The translations under genes were made by a program, and so were the position numbers. A stretch of 64,000 nucleotides of DNA from Pseudomonas berkeleyensis (GTDB lineage: Bacteria; Pseudomonadota; Gammaproteobacteria; Pseudomonadales; Pseudomonadaceae). The notes below the pieces were generated by a model. The model made no database searches. It was not told the DNA's origin and saw only the letters and a program-made list of their open reading frames with translations. Location: NCBI RefSeq assembly GCF_014109765.1, contig NZ_CP059139.1, positions 62,001-126,000 of the forward strand, read 5' to 3'. This document shows, in pieces, positions 34,762 through 43,692 of this stretch (the first letter of the stretch is position 1; each line of letters opens with the position of its first letter).

Positions 34762-35664
34762 ATGAGCGCCGCCCAAGTCGAATGCGTGGAACTGGATCAA
34801 CTGACCTGCTGGCGAATTCGTGTAGCCGACAGCGAATTGCTGGTGGCTCAGCAGGGCGCGCAGATTCTCAGCTACCAGCAGGGTGAGCAGCCGCCGTTGA
34901 TCTGGCTGAGCCCGGATGCTGCCTATAAAGGTGGCCAGAGCGTACGCGGCGGCGTGCCGATCTGCTGGCCCTGGTTCGGCGACCTGCGGCGCAATCCACA
35001 GGCCGTGCAGACGCACTACCAGAAGGACGAGGCGCCTGCCCACGGGCTGGTGCGCGCGCTGGATTGGGAGCTGCTGGGGATCGACGAGGAAGACGATGCG
35101 GTGACCCTGCGTTTTGCCTACGACACGCGTGACCAGCCATTGGCGGGATGGCCCCGCGATGCCGGTCTGAGCTTCGTCGTGCGCTTGGCGCAGGATCTCA
35201 GCATGAGCCTGGAAACCCACAACCGCAGCGATACGCCTCTGGTTCTTAGCCAGGCGCTGCACACCTATTTCGCCGTCAGCGATGTGCGCCAGGTCAGCGT
35301 CGAAGGGCTGGAGGGCTGTCGCTATCTCGATACCCTGCAAGGCTGGCAGGAACTGCGCCAGCAGGGCGAGCCGACCTTTGACGCGGAGACGGATCGTATC
35401 TATCTCGACACGCCGGCGCGCTTGAGTATCGTCGATCCTGGCTGGAAGCGGCGTATTCATCTGGATGCCCGCGGCTCGCGTTCGGCGGTGCTGTGGAACC
35501 CCTGGGTCGACAAGGCGCAGCGGTTGTCGCAGTTCCCCGACGATGCCTGGCAGGACATGCTGTGTATCGAGACGGCCAACCTGATGGAGGACATCGTGCA
35601 GCTGCAGTCCGACGAACGGCACCGGCTCGAACTGCGCCTTTCCAGCGACATCTTGCGTCCCTGA
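34762..35664 (+). CDS. yeaD: D-hexose-6-phosphate mutarotase (YeaD)
   Basis: 300 residues of the aldose-1-epimerase superfamily, glucose-6-phosphate 1-epimerase branch. It interconverts the anomers of hexose 6-phosphates in the cytoplasm. Seen: SVRGGVPICWPWFGDLR, HGLVRALDW, catalytic His in QALHTYF and Glu in MLCIETAN. The ATG at 34762 is preferred over the upstream TTG/GTG extensions because GAGAGG precedes it and homology starts there. A hairpin follows. Confidence 0.92.
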   Translation: MSAAQVECVELDQLTCWRIRVADSELLVAQQGAQILSYQQGEQPPLIWLSPDAAYKGGQSVRGGVPICWPWFGDLRRNPQAVQTHYQKDEAPAHGLVRALDWELLGIDEEDDAVTLRFAYDTRDQPLAGWPRDAGLSFVVRLAQDLSMSLETHNRSDTPLVLSQALHTYFAVSDVRQVSVEGLEGCRYLDTLQGWQELRQQGEPTFDAETDRIYLDTPARLSIVDPGWKRRIHLDARGSRSAVLWNPWVDKAQRLSQFPDDAWQDMLCIETANLMEDIVQLQSDERHRLELRLSSDILRP

Positions 35665-35684
35665 ATCCCTACCTGTGTTTCAAG

Positions 35685-35708
35685 TGCCCTGGCATAAAAG
35701 CCAGGGCA
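35685..35708 (+). terminator. Hairpin after yeaD
   Basis: A 9-bp perfect stem TGCCCTGGC / GCCAGGGCA with ATAAAA loop starts 21 bases after the stop. There is no T tract, so termination may be incomplete. Confidence 0.5.
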
Positions 35709-35977
35709 GTAACCGCGCTCAGCATCACAAAAAATAATGTCAGTTGGCCATCAATTGTGACGTGCCACTAATTTGCTAGTAAGTAATTTCCTACAACTAT
35801 CGGAGAACTTGTCCGAATGGAAAAATCCCGATAGCAACTTGTTGAAAGTGCATTATGAATTATCGTGACTGATGTTCTGGTAATAATTTGAAAGATCTCT
35901 TTGAATGTTAGGTATTTCACACTTCGGGCGGTTGCTCACCTTCGATCATGGGGCTAGGATGCCCGTCCTATAAGGCT
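35709..35977. other. AT-rich region upstream of the T6SS promoter
   Basis: No gene seen. The stretch is markedly AT-rich compared with the rest of the window (for example around 35728-35920). Such DNA upstream of T6SS loci is a usual target for H-NS-like MvaT/MvaU silencers; that is inference from base composition only. Confidence 0.5.
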
Positions 35978-35999
35978 CTTGCGCAATTTGTTGCACAAG
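35978..35999. promoter_or_regulatory. Upstream activator-type inverted repeat 1
   Basis: CTTGCGCAA-TTTG-TTGCACAAG: 9-bp arms, one mismatch, 4-base spacer. Centre is about 97 bp upstream of the start point predicted from the sigma-54-like promoter. Same design as the next repeat (36002-36023), centres 24 bp apart. Confidence 0.65.
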
Positions 36000-36001
36000 A
36001 A

Positions 36002-36023
36002 AGTGCGCAAAAAGTTGCGCAGT
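36002..36023. promoter_or_regulatory. Upstream activator-type inverted repeat 2
   Basis: AGTGCGCAA-AAAG-TTGCGCAGT: 9-bp arms, one mismatch, 4-base spacer, centre about 73 bp upstream of the predicted start point. Together with repeat 1 it gives the motif TTGCGCAA-N4-TTGCGCAA twice, the arrangement expected for a sigma-54 enhancer-binding protein; the Sfa-type activator in this cluster is the candidate. Confidence 0.65.
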
Positions 36024-36058
36024 TTGATGTTTTAACTGGGCTGGATGGTTCGGTTTAC

Positions 36059-36075
36059 TGTCACGGAAGTTGCCC
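36059..36075 (+). promoter_or_regulatory. Sigma-54-type promoter of the T6SS operon
   Basis: TGTCACG-GAAG-TTGCCC matches the sigma-54 consensus TGGCACG-N4-TTGCW with exact -24/-12 spacing; one of the two -24 region guanines is T. The predicted start point is near 36085, 13 bp before the tssA ATG. The encoded sigma-54 activator and the upstream repeats support it. Confidence 0.7.
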
Positions 36076-36097
36076 TCTTTAATAGTCGAGTCATGGA

Positions 36098-37660
36098 ATG
36101 ACGTACTCCAGCAAGCTGACCGCGCATTATCTCAATTTGGCCAAGTCTCCTATTAATGAGGGGAACTTCGCCGGTGAGGATGTACGCTATTCCAGCGAAT
36201 ACGAGATGCTGGAAACCGAGCTGGGCAAGGCCTCGTCCCTGCATGAAACCGCAGCCATCGACTGGCAGAAGGTGAGGGAAGGCAGCGAGAACCTGCTGAC
36301 CACTCAATCCAAGGATCTGCGCGCTGCCACCTGGCTGACCTGGGGGCTTTTCCAGCGCGAATCTTTCGCTGGCCTGCAGGCCGGTCTGAACCTTCTGCAC
36401 TACCTCTGCGAGCACCACTGGCACGAATTGCATCCGCGCAAACCGCGCACCCGTGCCGCTGCCCTCAACTGGCTTTTGCCTCGGCTGGAGCAGGCGCTGG
36501 CCGAGCACGTGCCGATCAGCGAGCAACTACCGCTGTTCCGCCGCTTGGCCGAACACCTGCATGGCCTCGAGGCCAGCCTGTCGAGCCATCTCGGCGAAGA
36601 CTCGCCGCTGCTGCTGCCGCTGTGCCGTCGTCTCGACGAGCAGATCAAGCGCGCCAGCCAGGGCCAGGCCGAGCCCGGCGCCGTGGGTGCGGCCATCGCC
36701 CAGGTCAAGCAGGTCGCTACCCAGATCATCACCGGCACCGGCCCCATCGAGAACGAGAAGGACGCGCACAAGGCTCTGCGTACCCAGCAGGATGCGGCTC
36801 GTCCGTTGTGCGCCTGGTGGCTGAAGAACAAGGCCACCGATCTCAAGCCGTTGCGTCTGTCGCGCACCCTGCTGTGGCTGCCCATCGAGTCGCTGCCCGA
36901 GCGCAACGCCGAACACATCACTGCCCTGCGCGGCCTGCCGGCCGACAAGCTGGCCTCCTACAAGGAACGCTTCGCTCAGGGTGCCTATGCCGATTTGCTC
37001 GCCGACCTCGAAGCCAGCATCGCCCGTGCGCCGTTCTGGCTCGACGGCCAGCGCCTGGTCTGGGAGTGCCTGCAGGAGCTCAAGGCCGAGCAGGCCATGC
37101 GCGAGGTGGAAATCCAGTTCGCCTTGTTTCTGCAGCGGGTGCCGGGTCTCGACGAACTGCGCTTCCACGACGGTGTGCCCTTCGCCGACGCCGAAACCCG
37201 CGTGTGGATCGGTGCCCACGTGCTGCCGCACCTGCAGGCGCCGGAGGTGGAGAAGAAGCCCGCCGCCAGTGAACAGGGCGCCACGCCAGCCTGGGAAGAA
37301 GCGTTGCAGCAGGTGCTCCCCGGCCTGCGCAAGGACGGCCTGAAGGCCGCTGTGCAACAGCTCAAGCAGGGCATGTCGCGCGCCCGTGGCGGTCGTGAGC
37401 GTTTCTTCTGGCAACTGACCCTGGCCCGTCTGTGCTTCGCCGCGAAGAAGTACGACCTGGCCAAGACCCAACTCGAATCGCTCGACCAGACGCTGCAGGC
37501 CTCCGGCCTCGGCGAGTGGGAACCCGATCTCGCTCTGGATGTGCTGCGTCTGCTGCACAACTGCTGCGAGCTCCTGCCGCAGAACCATGCGGTGCGCGAC
37601 AGCAAGGACGAGATCTATCGCAGGTTGTGCCACCTCGACCTCGAGGTGGTGCTGGAGTAA
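36098..37660 (+). CDS. tssA: T6SS cap/priming protein TssA (VasJ type)
   Basis: 520 residues. The N-terminal ImpA_N domain (about 10-130; DVRYSSEYEMLETELGK, LTWGLFQRESFAGLQAGL, HWHELHPRKPRTRAAALNWL) is followed by a helical middle and a VasJ-type C-terminal domain (RFFWQLTLARLCFAAKKYDL to the end). It nucleates the baseplate and guides sheath/tube growth in the cytoplasm. First gene of the cluster, directly after the sigma-54-like promoter. No strong ribosome site is visible before the ATG. Confidence 0.93.
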   Translation: MTYSSKLTAHYLNLAKSPINEGNFAGEDVRYSSEYEMLETELGKASSLHETAAIDWQKVREGSENLLTTQSKDLRAATWLTWGLFQRESFAGLQAGLNLLHYLCEHHWHELHPRKPRTRAAALNWLLPRLEQALAEHVPISEQLPLFRRLAEHLHGLEASLSSHLGEDSPLLLPLCRRLDEQIKRASQGQAEPGAVGAAIAQVKQVATQIITGTGPIENEKDAHKALRTQQDAARPLCAWWLKNKATDLKPLRLSRTLLWLPIESLPERNAEHITALRGLPADKLASYKERFAQGAYADLLADLEASIARAPFWLDGQRLVWECLQELKAEQAMREVEIQFALFLQRVPGLDELRFHDGVPFADAETRVWIGAHVLPHLQAPEVEKKPAASEQGATPAWEEALQQVLPGLRKDGLKAAVQQLKQGMSRARGGRERFFWQLTLARLCFAAKKYDLAKTQLESLDQTLQASGLGEWEPDLALDVLRLLHNCCELLPQNHAVRDSKDEIYRRLCHLDLEVVLE

Positions 37661-37714
37661 GGCGCCAACACGCCAATCAAGGCCTCCGGGCCATCAACGC
37701 AAAGGAGAACACCC

Positions 37715-38221
37715 ATGGCCAAAGAAGGCTCGGTAGCCCCCAAGGAACGCATCAACGTCACCTTCAAACCCGCCACCGGCGGCGCTCAGGAAGAAATCGA
37801 ACTGCCCCTGAAACTCATGGTGCTCGGCGATTTCACCCAGCGTGCCGACGATCGCAAGATCGAAGACCGCAAGCCCATCAGCATCGACAAGAACAGCTTC
37901 GATGAAGTGCTGGCCAAGCAGGAGCTGAACCTGACCTTCGCCGTGCCGAACCGCCTGCAGGACGAGCAAACCGACGACGAGCTGGCCGTGCAGTTGAAGA
38001 TCAACTCCATGAAGGACTTCAACCCGGCCAACCTGGTCGACCAGGTGCCGGAGCTGAAGAAACTGATGGAACTGCGCGACGCTCTGGTCGCCCTGAAAGG
38101 CCCGCTGGGCAACGCCCCAGCCTTCCGCAAAGCCATCGAGAGCGTGCTCTCCGACGACGACTCGCGCGACCGCGTGCTCGGCGAGCTGGGTCTGGCCGCA
38201 CAAGACAAGCTCGATTCCTGA
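37715..38221 (+). CDS. tssB: T6SS contractile sheath small subunit
   Basis: 168 residues (VipA/HsiB). Typical KERINVTFKPATGGAQEEIE, PLKLMVLGDFTQRADDRKIE and FNPANLVDQVPEL. It co-assembles with TssC into the cytoplasmic contractile sheath. AAGGAG precedes the ATG. 54-bp gap after tssA, 25 bp before tssC. Confidence 0.97.
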   Translation: MAKEGSVAPKERINVTFKPATGGAQEEIELPLKLMVLGDFTQRADDRKIEDRKPISIDKNSFDEVLAKQELNLTFAVPNRLQDEQTDDELAVQLKINSMKDFNPANLVDQVPELKKLMELRDALVALKGPLGNAPAFRKAIESVLSDDDSRDRVLGELGLAAQDKLDS

Positions 38222-38246
38222 TTTTCACTGACAAGGACGCATATTC

Positions 38247-39725
38247 ATGAGCACGACTAGCGCAGCAGTAGAAGGCGGCCGTAGCGCCGCTGAACTCGGC
38301 ATCCTCGACCGCATCATCGCGGAAACCAAGCTGACTCCGGACGACGAAGCCTACGACATCGCCAAGCGTGGCGTGTCGGCCTTCATCGAAGAGCTGCTCA
38401 AGCCGCAGAACGAAAACGAGCCGGTGAAGAAGGCCATGGTCGACCGCATGATCGCGGAGATCGACGCCAAGCTCAGCCGGCAGATGGACGAAATCCTCCA
38501 CCACGAGCAGTTCCAGGCCCTGGAATCCTCCTGGCGCGGCCTCAAGCTGCTGGTGGATCGCACCAACTTCCGCGAGAACATCAAGCTGGAGATCCTCAAC
38601 GCCTCCAAGCAGGATCTGCTCGATGACTTCGAAGACAGCCCGGAAATCGTTCAGTCCGGCCTGTACAAGCACATCTACACCGCCGAGTACGGCCAGTTCG
38701 GTGGCCAGCCGGTCGGCGCCCTGATCGCCAACTACTTCTTCGACCCGAGCGCTCCGGACGTCAAGACCCTGCAGTACGTCGCCTCGGTGGCCTGCATGTC
38801 CCACGCGCCGTTCATCGCCGCCGCCGGCCCGAAATTCTTCGGCCTGGAGACCTTCACCGGCCTGCCGGATCTGAAGGATCTGAAAGACCACTTCGAAGGC
38901 CCGCAATTCACCAAGTGGCAAAGCTTCCGCGAGCAGGAAGACGCCCGTTACGTCGGCCTGACCGTACCGCGCTTCCTGCTGCGCAACCCGTACGACCCGG
39001 AAGACAACCCAGTGAAGACCTTCGTCTACAAGGAAAACGTGGCCAACAGTCACGAGCACTACCTGTGGGGCAACACCGCCTATGCCTTCGCCAGCCGTCT
39101 GACCGACAGCTTCGCCAAGTTCCGCTGGTGCCCGAACATCATCGGCCCGCAGAGCGGTGGCGCGGTTGAAGACCTGCCGCTGCACCACTTCGAGAGCATG
39201 GGCGAGATCGAGACTAAGATCCCGACCGAAGTGCTGGTGTCCGACCGCCGCGAATACGAGCTGGCCGAGGAAGGCTTCATCGCCCTGACCATGCGCAAGG
39301 GCAGCGACAACGCCGCATTCTTCTCCGCCAACTCGGCGCAGAAGCCGAAGTTCTTCGGCATCAGCGAAGAAGGCAAGAACGCCGAGCTGAACTACAAGCT
39401 GGGCACCCAGCTGCCGTACATGTTCATCGTCAACCGCCTGGCTCACTACCTGAAAGTGCTGCAGCGCGAGCAGATCGGTGCCTGGAAAGAGCGTACCGAC
39501 CTCGAGCTGGAGCTGAACAAGTGGATTCGCCAGTACGTGGCCGACCAGGAGAACCCGAGCTCCGAAGTGCGTAGCCGCCGTCCGCTGCGTGCCGCCCAGG
39601 TCATCGTCAGCGATGTCGAAGGCGAGCCGGGCTGGTACCGCGTCAGCCTGAACGTGCGCCCGCACTTCAAATACATGGGTGCCGACTTCACCTTGTCGCT
39701 GGTCGGCAAGCTGGACAAGGAGTAA
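38247..39725 (+). CDS. tssC: T6SS contractile sheath large subunit
   Basis: 492 residues (VipB/HsiC). Shows MDEILHHEQFQALESSWRGL, LLDDFEDSPEIVQSGLYKHI, FGGQPVGALIANYFF and PFIAAAGPKFFG, all standard. Major sheath subunit, recycled by ClpV after contraction. 6 bp upstream of tssE. Confidence 0.97.
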   Translation: MSTTSAAVEGGRSAAELGILDRIIAETKLTPDDEAYDIAKRGVSAFIEELLKPQNENEPVKKAMVDRMIAEIDAKLSRQMDEILHHEQFQALESSWRGLKLLVDRTNFRENIKLEILNASKQDLLDDFEDSPEIVQSGLYKHIYTAEYGQFGGQPVGALIANYFFDPSAPDVKTLQYVASVACMSHAPFIAAAGPKFFGLETFTGLPDLKDLKDHFEGPQFTKWQSFREQEDARYVGLTVPRFLLRNPYDPEDNPVKTFVYKENVANSHEHYLWGNTAYAFASRLTDSFAKFRWCPNIIGPQSGGAVEDLPLHHFESMGEIETKIPTEVLVSDRREYELAEEGFIALTMRKGSDNAAFFSANSAQKPKFFGISEEGKNAELNYKLGTQLPYMFIVNRLAHYLKVLQREQIGAWKERTDLELELNKWIRQYVADQENPSSEVRSRRPLRAAQVIVSDVEGEPGWYRVSLNVRPHFKYMGADFTLSLVGKLDKE

Positions 39726-39731
39726 GCACGC

Positions 39732-40157
39732 ATGGCCTACGGCAGCCTGTTCGAGCGCCTCGGTGGCGAGGTCGGCCAACGTGCCGGCTGGAGCCGCGAG
39801 GTCGCCGCCATGGCCTCGGTGGCTGCCCATCTGGCCAAGATGCTCAGCACCCGTGCGGGCAGCGTGCAAACGCTGCCCGACTACGGGTTGCCCGATTTGA
39901 ACGATATGCGCCTGTCGCTGCACGACTCGTTGCAGCAGGCGCGTATCGCCATCGAACGCTTTATCGAAGCGTACGAACCACGACTGACCCAGGTACGCGT
40001 GATTTCCCTGCCGCGTACCCATGACCCATTGCGTCAGGCCTTCGCCATCGACGCGATGCTGGAAATGGACGGCATCAGGCGTCAGGTCAGTTTCTCCGCG
40101 AGCCTGGATGGCAGCGGTCAGGTCAACGTCAACCCAGGAGCGTCACATGTCCGGTAA
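39732..40157 (+). CDS. tssE: T6SS baseplate wedge protein TssE (gp25-like)
   Basis: 141 residues, gp25/lysozyme-like fold. Shows SLFERLGGEVGQRAG and the family's TLPDYGLPDLND. Component of the baseplate wedge. Its last 11 bases overlap the start of the PAAR gene. Confidence 0.94.
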   Translation: MAYGSLFERLGGEVGQRAGWSREVAAMASVAAHLAKMLSTRAGSVQTLPDYGLPDLNDMRLSLHDSLQQARIAIERFIEAYEPRLTQVRVISLPRTHDPLRQAFAIDAMLEMDGIRRQVSFSASLDGSGQVNVNPGASHVR

Positions 40158-40422
40158 ACCCGCCGCCCGCCTGAGCGATCCCACCGCTTGCCCGATCCCC
40201 GGTCACGGTACCAACCCCATTGCCGCCGGCTCGCCTGACGTGCTGTTCGACAGCCTGCCGGCCGCGCGCTTGGGCGATGCCTCCGCCTGTGGCGGCGCCA
40301 TGGCCGGCGCGGTGATTCCTACCGTGCTGATCAACGGAAAGCCAGCGGCGGTGGTGGGTAGCGTGGGCAGCCATGGCAATGCCGTGGTGGCTGGCTCCGG
40401 CACCGTGTTGATTGGCGGTTGA
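40147..40422 (+). CDS. PAAR-domain spike-tip protein
   Basis: 91 residues comprising a bare PAAR domain: PAARLSDPTACPIPGHGTNP, ARLGDASACGGA, ING then KPAAVVGSVGSHGNAVVAGS. PAAR proteins sharpen the VgrG tip and bind metal through His/Cys. No effector extension. Start ATG at 40147 with AGGAG, inside the end of tssE. In the P. aeruginosa H2 cluster as I remember it, tssE is followed directly by tssF, so this gene is an extra here. Confidence 0.92.
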   Translation: MSGKPAARLSDPTACPIPGHGTNPIAAGSPDVLFDSLPAARLGDASACGGAMAGAVIPTVLINGKPAAVVGSVGSHGNAVVAGSGTVLIGG

Positions 40423-40432
40423 GTTGCTCGTG

Positions 40433-40918
40433 ATGAATCGCCTCCTGCGCTATTCGACTCGATGGAGCGGTCTGCTCGCTGTGCTTGCGTTGCAGGGCTG
40501 CGTGTTGGCACCACATGCGGCGCCGATCAATCCGGCCATCGGTGGGCGTCTGGTTTCTGCCGAGAGCGGGCAGCCCGTGCAAGGTGCGGCACTCGTTCTC
40601 GAGGTCGCCAGCGACCGCTCGCACAGCTATGAGATGCACAGCGACAGTCAGGGGCGATTTGCTTTTGCTGCCCGTGACGACTGGCGACTCTTCACGGTGC
40701 TCGCCGATGCGCCGATGTGCATCGTTGTCTTGACGGCTGAGGCTCAGGGTTTTCAGCCGCGGCACTGCGTCTGGACGTCCCGTAATGGTTGCCCGACTCA
40801 GACTCCACCGATAGGTGATCTGAAACTGATTCCCGCGCAATGGAATGACCACCGCGCCGATGCCTTGCTGGCCAATGCCAGCGACTGTGTCGACTCTGCC
40901 ACATGGACGAGCCGCTGA
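40433..40918 (+). CDS. Putative lipoprotein within the T6SS operon
   Basis: 161 residues. Lipobox ALQGC with Cys23, then a domain of carboxypeptidase-regulatory (transthyretin-like) appearance: GGRLVSAESGQPVQGAALVL and DSQGRFAFAARDDW. Four further cysteines in the second half could form disulfides. Start ATG at 40433 (a GTG three bases upstream is an alternative). It ends one base before the tssF start, so it is in the operon. Role unknown; it could serve the PAAR protein, envelope anchoring or immunity. Confidence 0.78.
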   Translation: MNRLLRYSTRWSGLLAVLALQGCVLAPHAAPINPAIGGRLVSAESGQPVQGAALVLEVASDRSHSYEMHSDSQGRFAFAARDDWRLFTVLADAPMCIVVLTAEAQGFQPRHCVWTSRNGCPTQTPPIGDLKLIPAQWNDHRADALLANASDCVDSATWTSR

Positions 40919-40919
40919 G

Positions 40920-42710
40920 ATGTCTTTCAACCACTACTACCAGAGCGAACTCACCGCCCTGCGCCAACTGGGCAAGCGCTTCGCCGAGCGCAGCCCGGCG
41001 CTGGCGCCGTTCCTCGGCCAGGCGGGGCGCGACCCGGACGTCGAGCGTCTGCTCGAAGGCTTCGCCTTCCTCACCGGGCGTCTGCGGCAGAAGCTCGACG
41101 ACGAGTTGCCGGAGCTGACCCATTCGCTGATGCACTTGCTGTGGCCGAACTACATGCGCCCGCTACCGGCCTTCAGCATGCTTCAGTTCGACCCGCTGAC
41201 CCGGCCCGGCCCGGCGCTGCCGGTCAGTCGTGGTACGCCGGTGGAGGCCAAGGCCATCGAGGGTGTCACCTGCCGTTTTCGCACCTGCTTCCCCACCGAA
41301 GTGCTGCCGCTGGCGTTGAACGGCCTGGATTACTCGGTCAAGGGCGACGGCGCACTGCTCAGCCTGCGTCTGGCCATGAGCGCCGATGGGCATATCGGTG
41401 AGATCGGCCTGAATAAGCTGCGCCTGCACCTGGCGGGCGAACGTTATATCGGCCAGATGCTTTACCTGGCGCTGCTGCGCAACCTCGGCAGCATCCAGCT
41501 GGTGCTGCTCGACCAGGCCGGCAAGCCGCTGCAGGATGCCTTCGGCCAGACGCTCGGCACCCTGCAGCTCAAGCCCGAACAGGTGCAACCGGTAGGCTTC
41601 GCCGAGGACGAGGCGCTGATCCCCTACCCGCTGAACACCTTCCGCGGCTATCGCTATCTGCAGGAATACTTCGCCTTCCAGGAGAAATTCCTGTTCGTCG
41701 ACCTGCTCGGTCTGGATGCCATCCACAGCCTGCCCGAAGACCTGCTCAAGCAGGCGCGTGGCCTGGAACTGCGTTTCGATATCCACAAGGCCGGCGTGCA
41801 GCGCATCCGTCCGACCCTGGAGAATGTGCGCCTGTACTGCACGCCGGTGGTCAATCTGTTCCAGCACGACGCCATTCCGATCCGCCTCGATGGCAAGCAG
41901 GATCAATACCTGCTGTTGCCGGCCGAGTTCGATTCGCAGCATTGCGGTGTGTTCTCGGTCGATCGTGTCACCGGTTGGAAGCCGGGCGGCATGGGGTACG
42001 AAGAGTATGTGCCGTTCGAGTCGTTCGAGCACGACCCCAGCTTCGACGTGCCGGTGGCGCGCCCGCACTACAGCGTGCGCCAGCAGCCTTCGATGCTCGG
42101 CGACGGTCTGGAGACCTGGCTCAGTTTTGGCCTGCGCAACCTCGATCAGCACGAGACGCTGTCCATCGAGCTGACCTGCACCAACCAGAACCTGCCGCGT
42201 CAGTTGCGCCTGGGCGATATCTGCCTGCCCAGCGAGGACACCCCGGATTTCCTCAGCTTCCGCAATATCAGCGCGGTCACACCGTGCTACGCGCCGCCGC
42301 TGCACCGCGACTTCCTGTGGAAGCTGATTTCCAACATGTCGCTGAACTACCTGTCGTTGGCCAACGTCGAGGCGCTCAAGGTGATCCTCGAGACCTACGA
42401 CCTGCCGCGCTACTACGACCAGCACGCCGAGCGCGTCAGCAAGCGCCTGCTCGGCGGCCTCAAGAACATCGGCCACCGTCATGTCGACCGCCTGCACCGC
42501 GGCCTGCCAGTACGCGGGGTGCGCACCGAACTGACCATGAACCCGGAAGGTTATCTGGGTGAGGGCGATTTGTTTCTGTTCGCCTCGGTACTCAATGAAT
42601 TTTTCGCCTTGTACGCCAGCTTGAATTCCTACCACGAGCTGCACGTACAGAGCACACAGGGAGAGTTGTACAAATGGACGCCACGCATGGGGCAGCAGCC
42701 CCTGCTCTGA
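40920..42710 (+). CDS. tssF: T6SS baseplate protein TssF
   Basis: 596 residues (VasA/ImpG). Start MSFNHYYQSELTALRQLGKR, FLTGRLRQKLDDELPELTHS and LMHLLWPNYMRPLPAFSM are typical. ATG at 40920 immediately after the lipoprotein stop. Baseplate wedge component with TssG, TssE and TssK. Overlaps tssG by 37 bases. Confidence 0.96.
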   Translation: MSFNHYYQSELTALRQLGKRFAERSPALAPFLGQAGRDPDVERLLEGFAFLTGRLRQKLDDELPELTHSLMHLLWPNYMRPLPAFSMLQFDPLTRPGPALPVSRGTPVEAKAIEGVTCRFRTCFPTEVLPLALNGLDYSVKGDGALLSLRLAMSADGHIGEIGLNKLRLHLAGERYIGQMLYLALLRNLGSIQLVLLDQAGKPLQDAFGQTLGTLQLKPEQVQPVGFAEDEALIPYPLNTFRGYRYLQEYFAFQEKFLFVDLLGLDAIHSLPEDLLKQARGLELRFDIHKAGVQRIRPTLENVRLYCTPVVNLFQHDAIPIRLDGKQDQYLLLPAEFDSQHCGVFSVDRVTGWKPGGMGYEEYVPFESFEHDPSFDVPVARPHYSVRQQPSMLGDGLETWLSFGLRNLDQHETLSIELTCTNQNLPRQLRLGDICLPSEDTPDFLSFRNISAVTPCYAPPLHRDFLWKLISNMSLNYLSLANVEALKVILETYDLPRYYDQHAERVSKRLLGGLKNIGHRHVDRLHRGLPVRGVRTELTMNPEGYLGEGDLFLFASVLNEFFALYASLNSYHELHVQSTQGELYKWTPRMGQQPLL

Positions 42711-43681
42711 ATCGGCTCAGCCGGGGCATCCGCGAGTACAGCCTGTTCCAGGCCGTACAGCTGGTGCTGGAGCGCTTGGGTGCTGCGCATCCGCATCTGG
42801 ATGAGGAGCGCCTCTACGAGTACCTGGAGTTCCAGGCCAACCCGAGCCTGGGTTTTCCTGGCAGCGATATCGATCGCGTGCAGTTCTTCGAGGAGGATGG
42901 CGAGCTGCGTGCCCGCATGCGCGTCAACCTGGTCGGCCTGTTCGGCGGAGGTTCGCCGCTACCGGCCTTCTACAGCGAACAGGCCCTGGGCGACAGCGAG
43001 GATGGCAACCCGACCCGCGATTTCCTCGATCTGTTCAACAACCGCCTGCAACGCCTGTTGCTGCCGATCTGGAAGAAGTACCGCTACCGCGCCAGCTTCC
43101 AGAGTGGGGCCATGGACGCCTTCTCGGCGCATCTGTTCGCCCTGATCGGCCTGGGCAGCGAGCAGATTCGCCAGGCCCAGGAGCTGAACTGGAAGCGCCT
43201 GCTGCCTTACCTCGGCTTGCTCAGTCTGCGCGCTCACTCGGCGGCACTTATCGAGTCGGTACTGCGTTACTACTTCAAGCACGCCGAGCTGTTCATCGAG
43301 CAGTGCCTGGAGCGCCAGGTGACGGTGCTGGAGGAGCAGCGCAACCGCCTCGGCCGCGCCAACAGCCTGCTCGGTGAAGACGCCGTGCTCGGCGAGCGCG
43401 TGCGCGACCGTGGCGGCAAGTTTCGTATCCACGTGCGCCAGCTGGGCTGGACGCGCTTTCACGAATTCCTGCCGATCGGTACGGGCTACCAGCCGCTCTG
43501 TGCGCTGGTGCGCTTCACCCTGCGCGATCCGCTGGACTACGACATCCGCCTGGAACTGCGTCAGGACGAAATCCGCGACCTGCGCATCGGCGAAGAAAAC
43601 CCCTGCCTGCTCGGCTGGACGACCTGGCTCGGCCGCGAGAACGCCGATGGCCTGGTCACTCTGGGCAGCAAGATTCATTAA
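42674..43681 (+). CDS. tssG: T6SS baseplate protein TssG
   Basis: 335 residues (VasB/ImpH). Shows YSLFQAVQLVLERLGAAHP, FQANPSLGFPGSDID, LVGLFGGGSPLPAFYSEQAL and FRIHVRQLGWTRFHEFLP. Partner of TssF. The unusually long 37-base overlap with tssF implies coupled translation. 11 bp before clpV. Confidence 0.95.
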   Translation: MDATHGAAAPALNRLSRGIREYSLFQAVQLVLERLGAAHPHLDEERLYEYLEFQANPSLGFPGSDIDRVQFFEEDGELRARMRVNLVGLFGGGSPLPAFYSEQALGDSEDGNPTRDFLDLFNNRLQRLLLPIWKKYRYRASFQSGAMDAFSAHLFALIGLGSEQIRQAQELNWKRLLPYLGLLSLRAHSAALIESVLRYYFKHAELFIEQCLERQVTVLEEQRNRLGRANSLLGEDAVLGERVRDRGGKFRIHVRQLGWTRFHEFLPIGTGYQPLCALVRFTLRDPLDYDIRLELRQDEIRDLRIGEENPCLLGWTTWLGRENADGLVTLGSKIH

Positions 43682-43692
43682 GGACAGATGAA

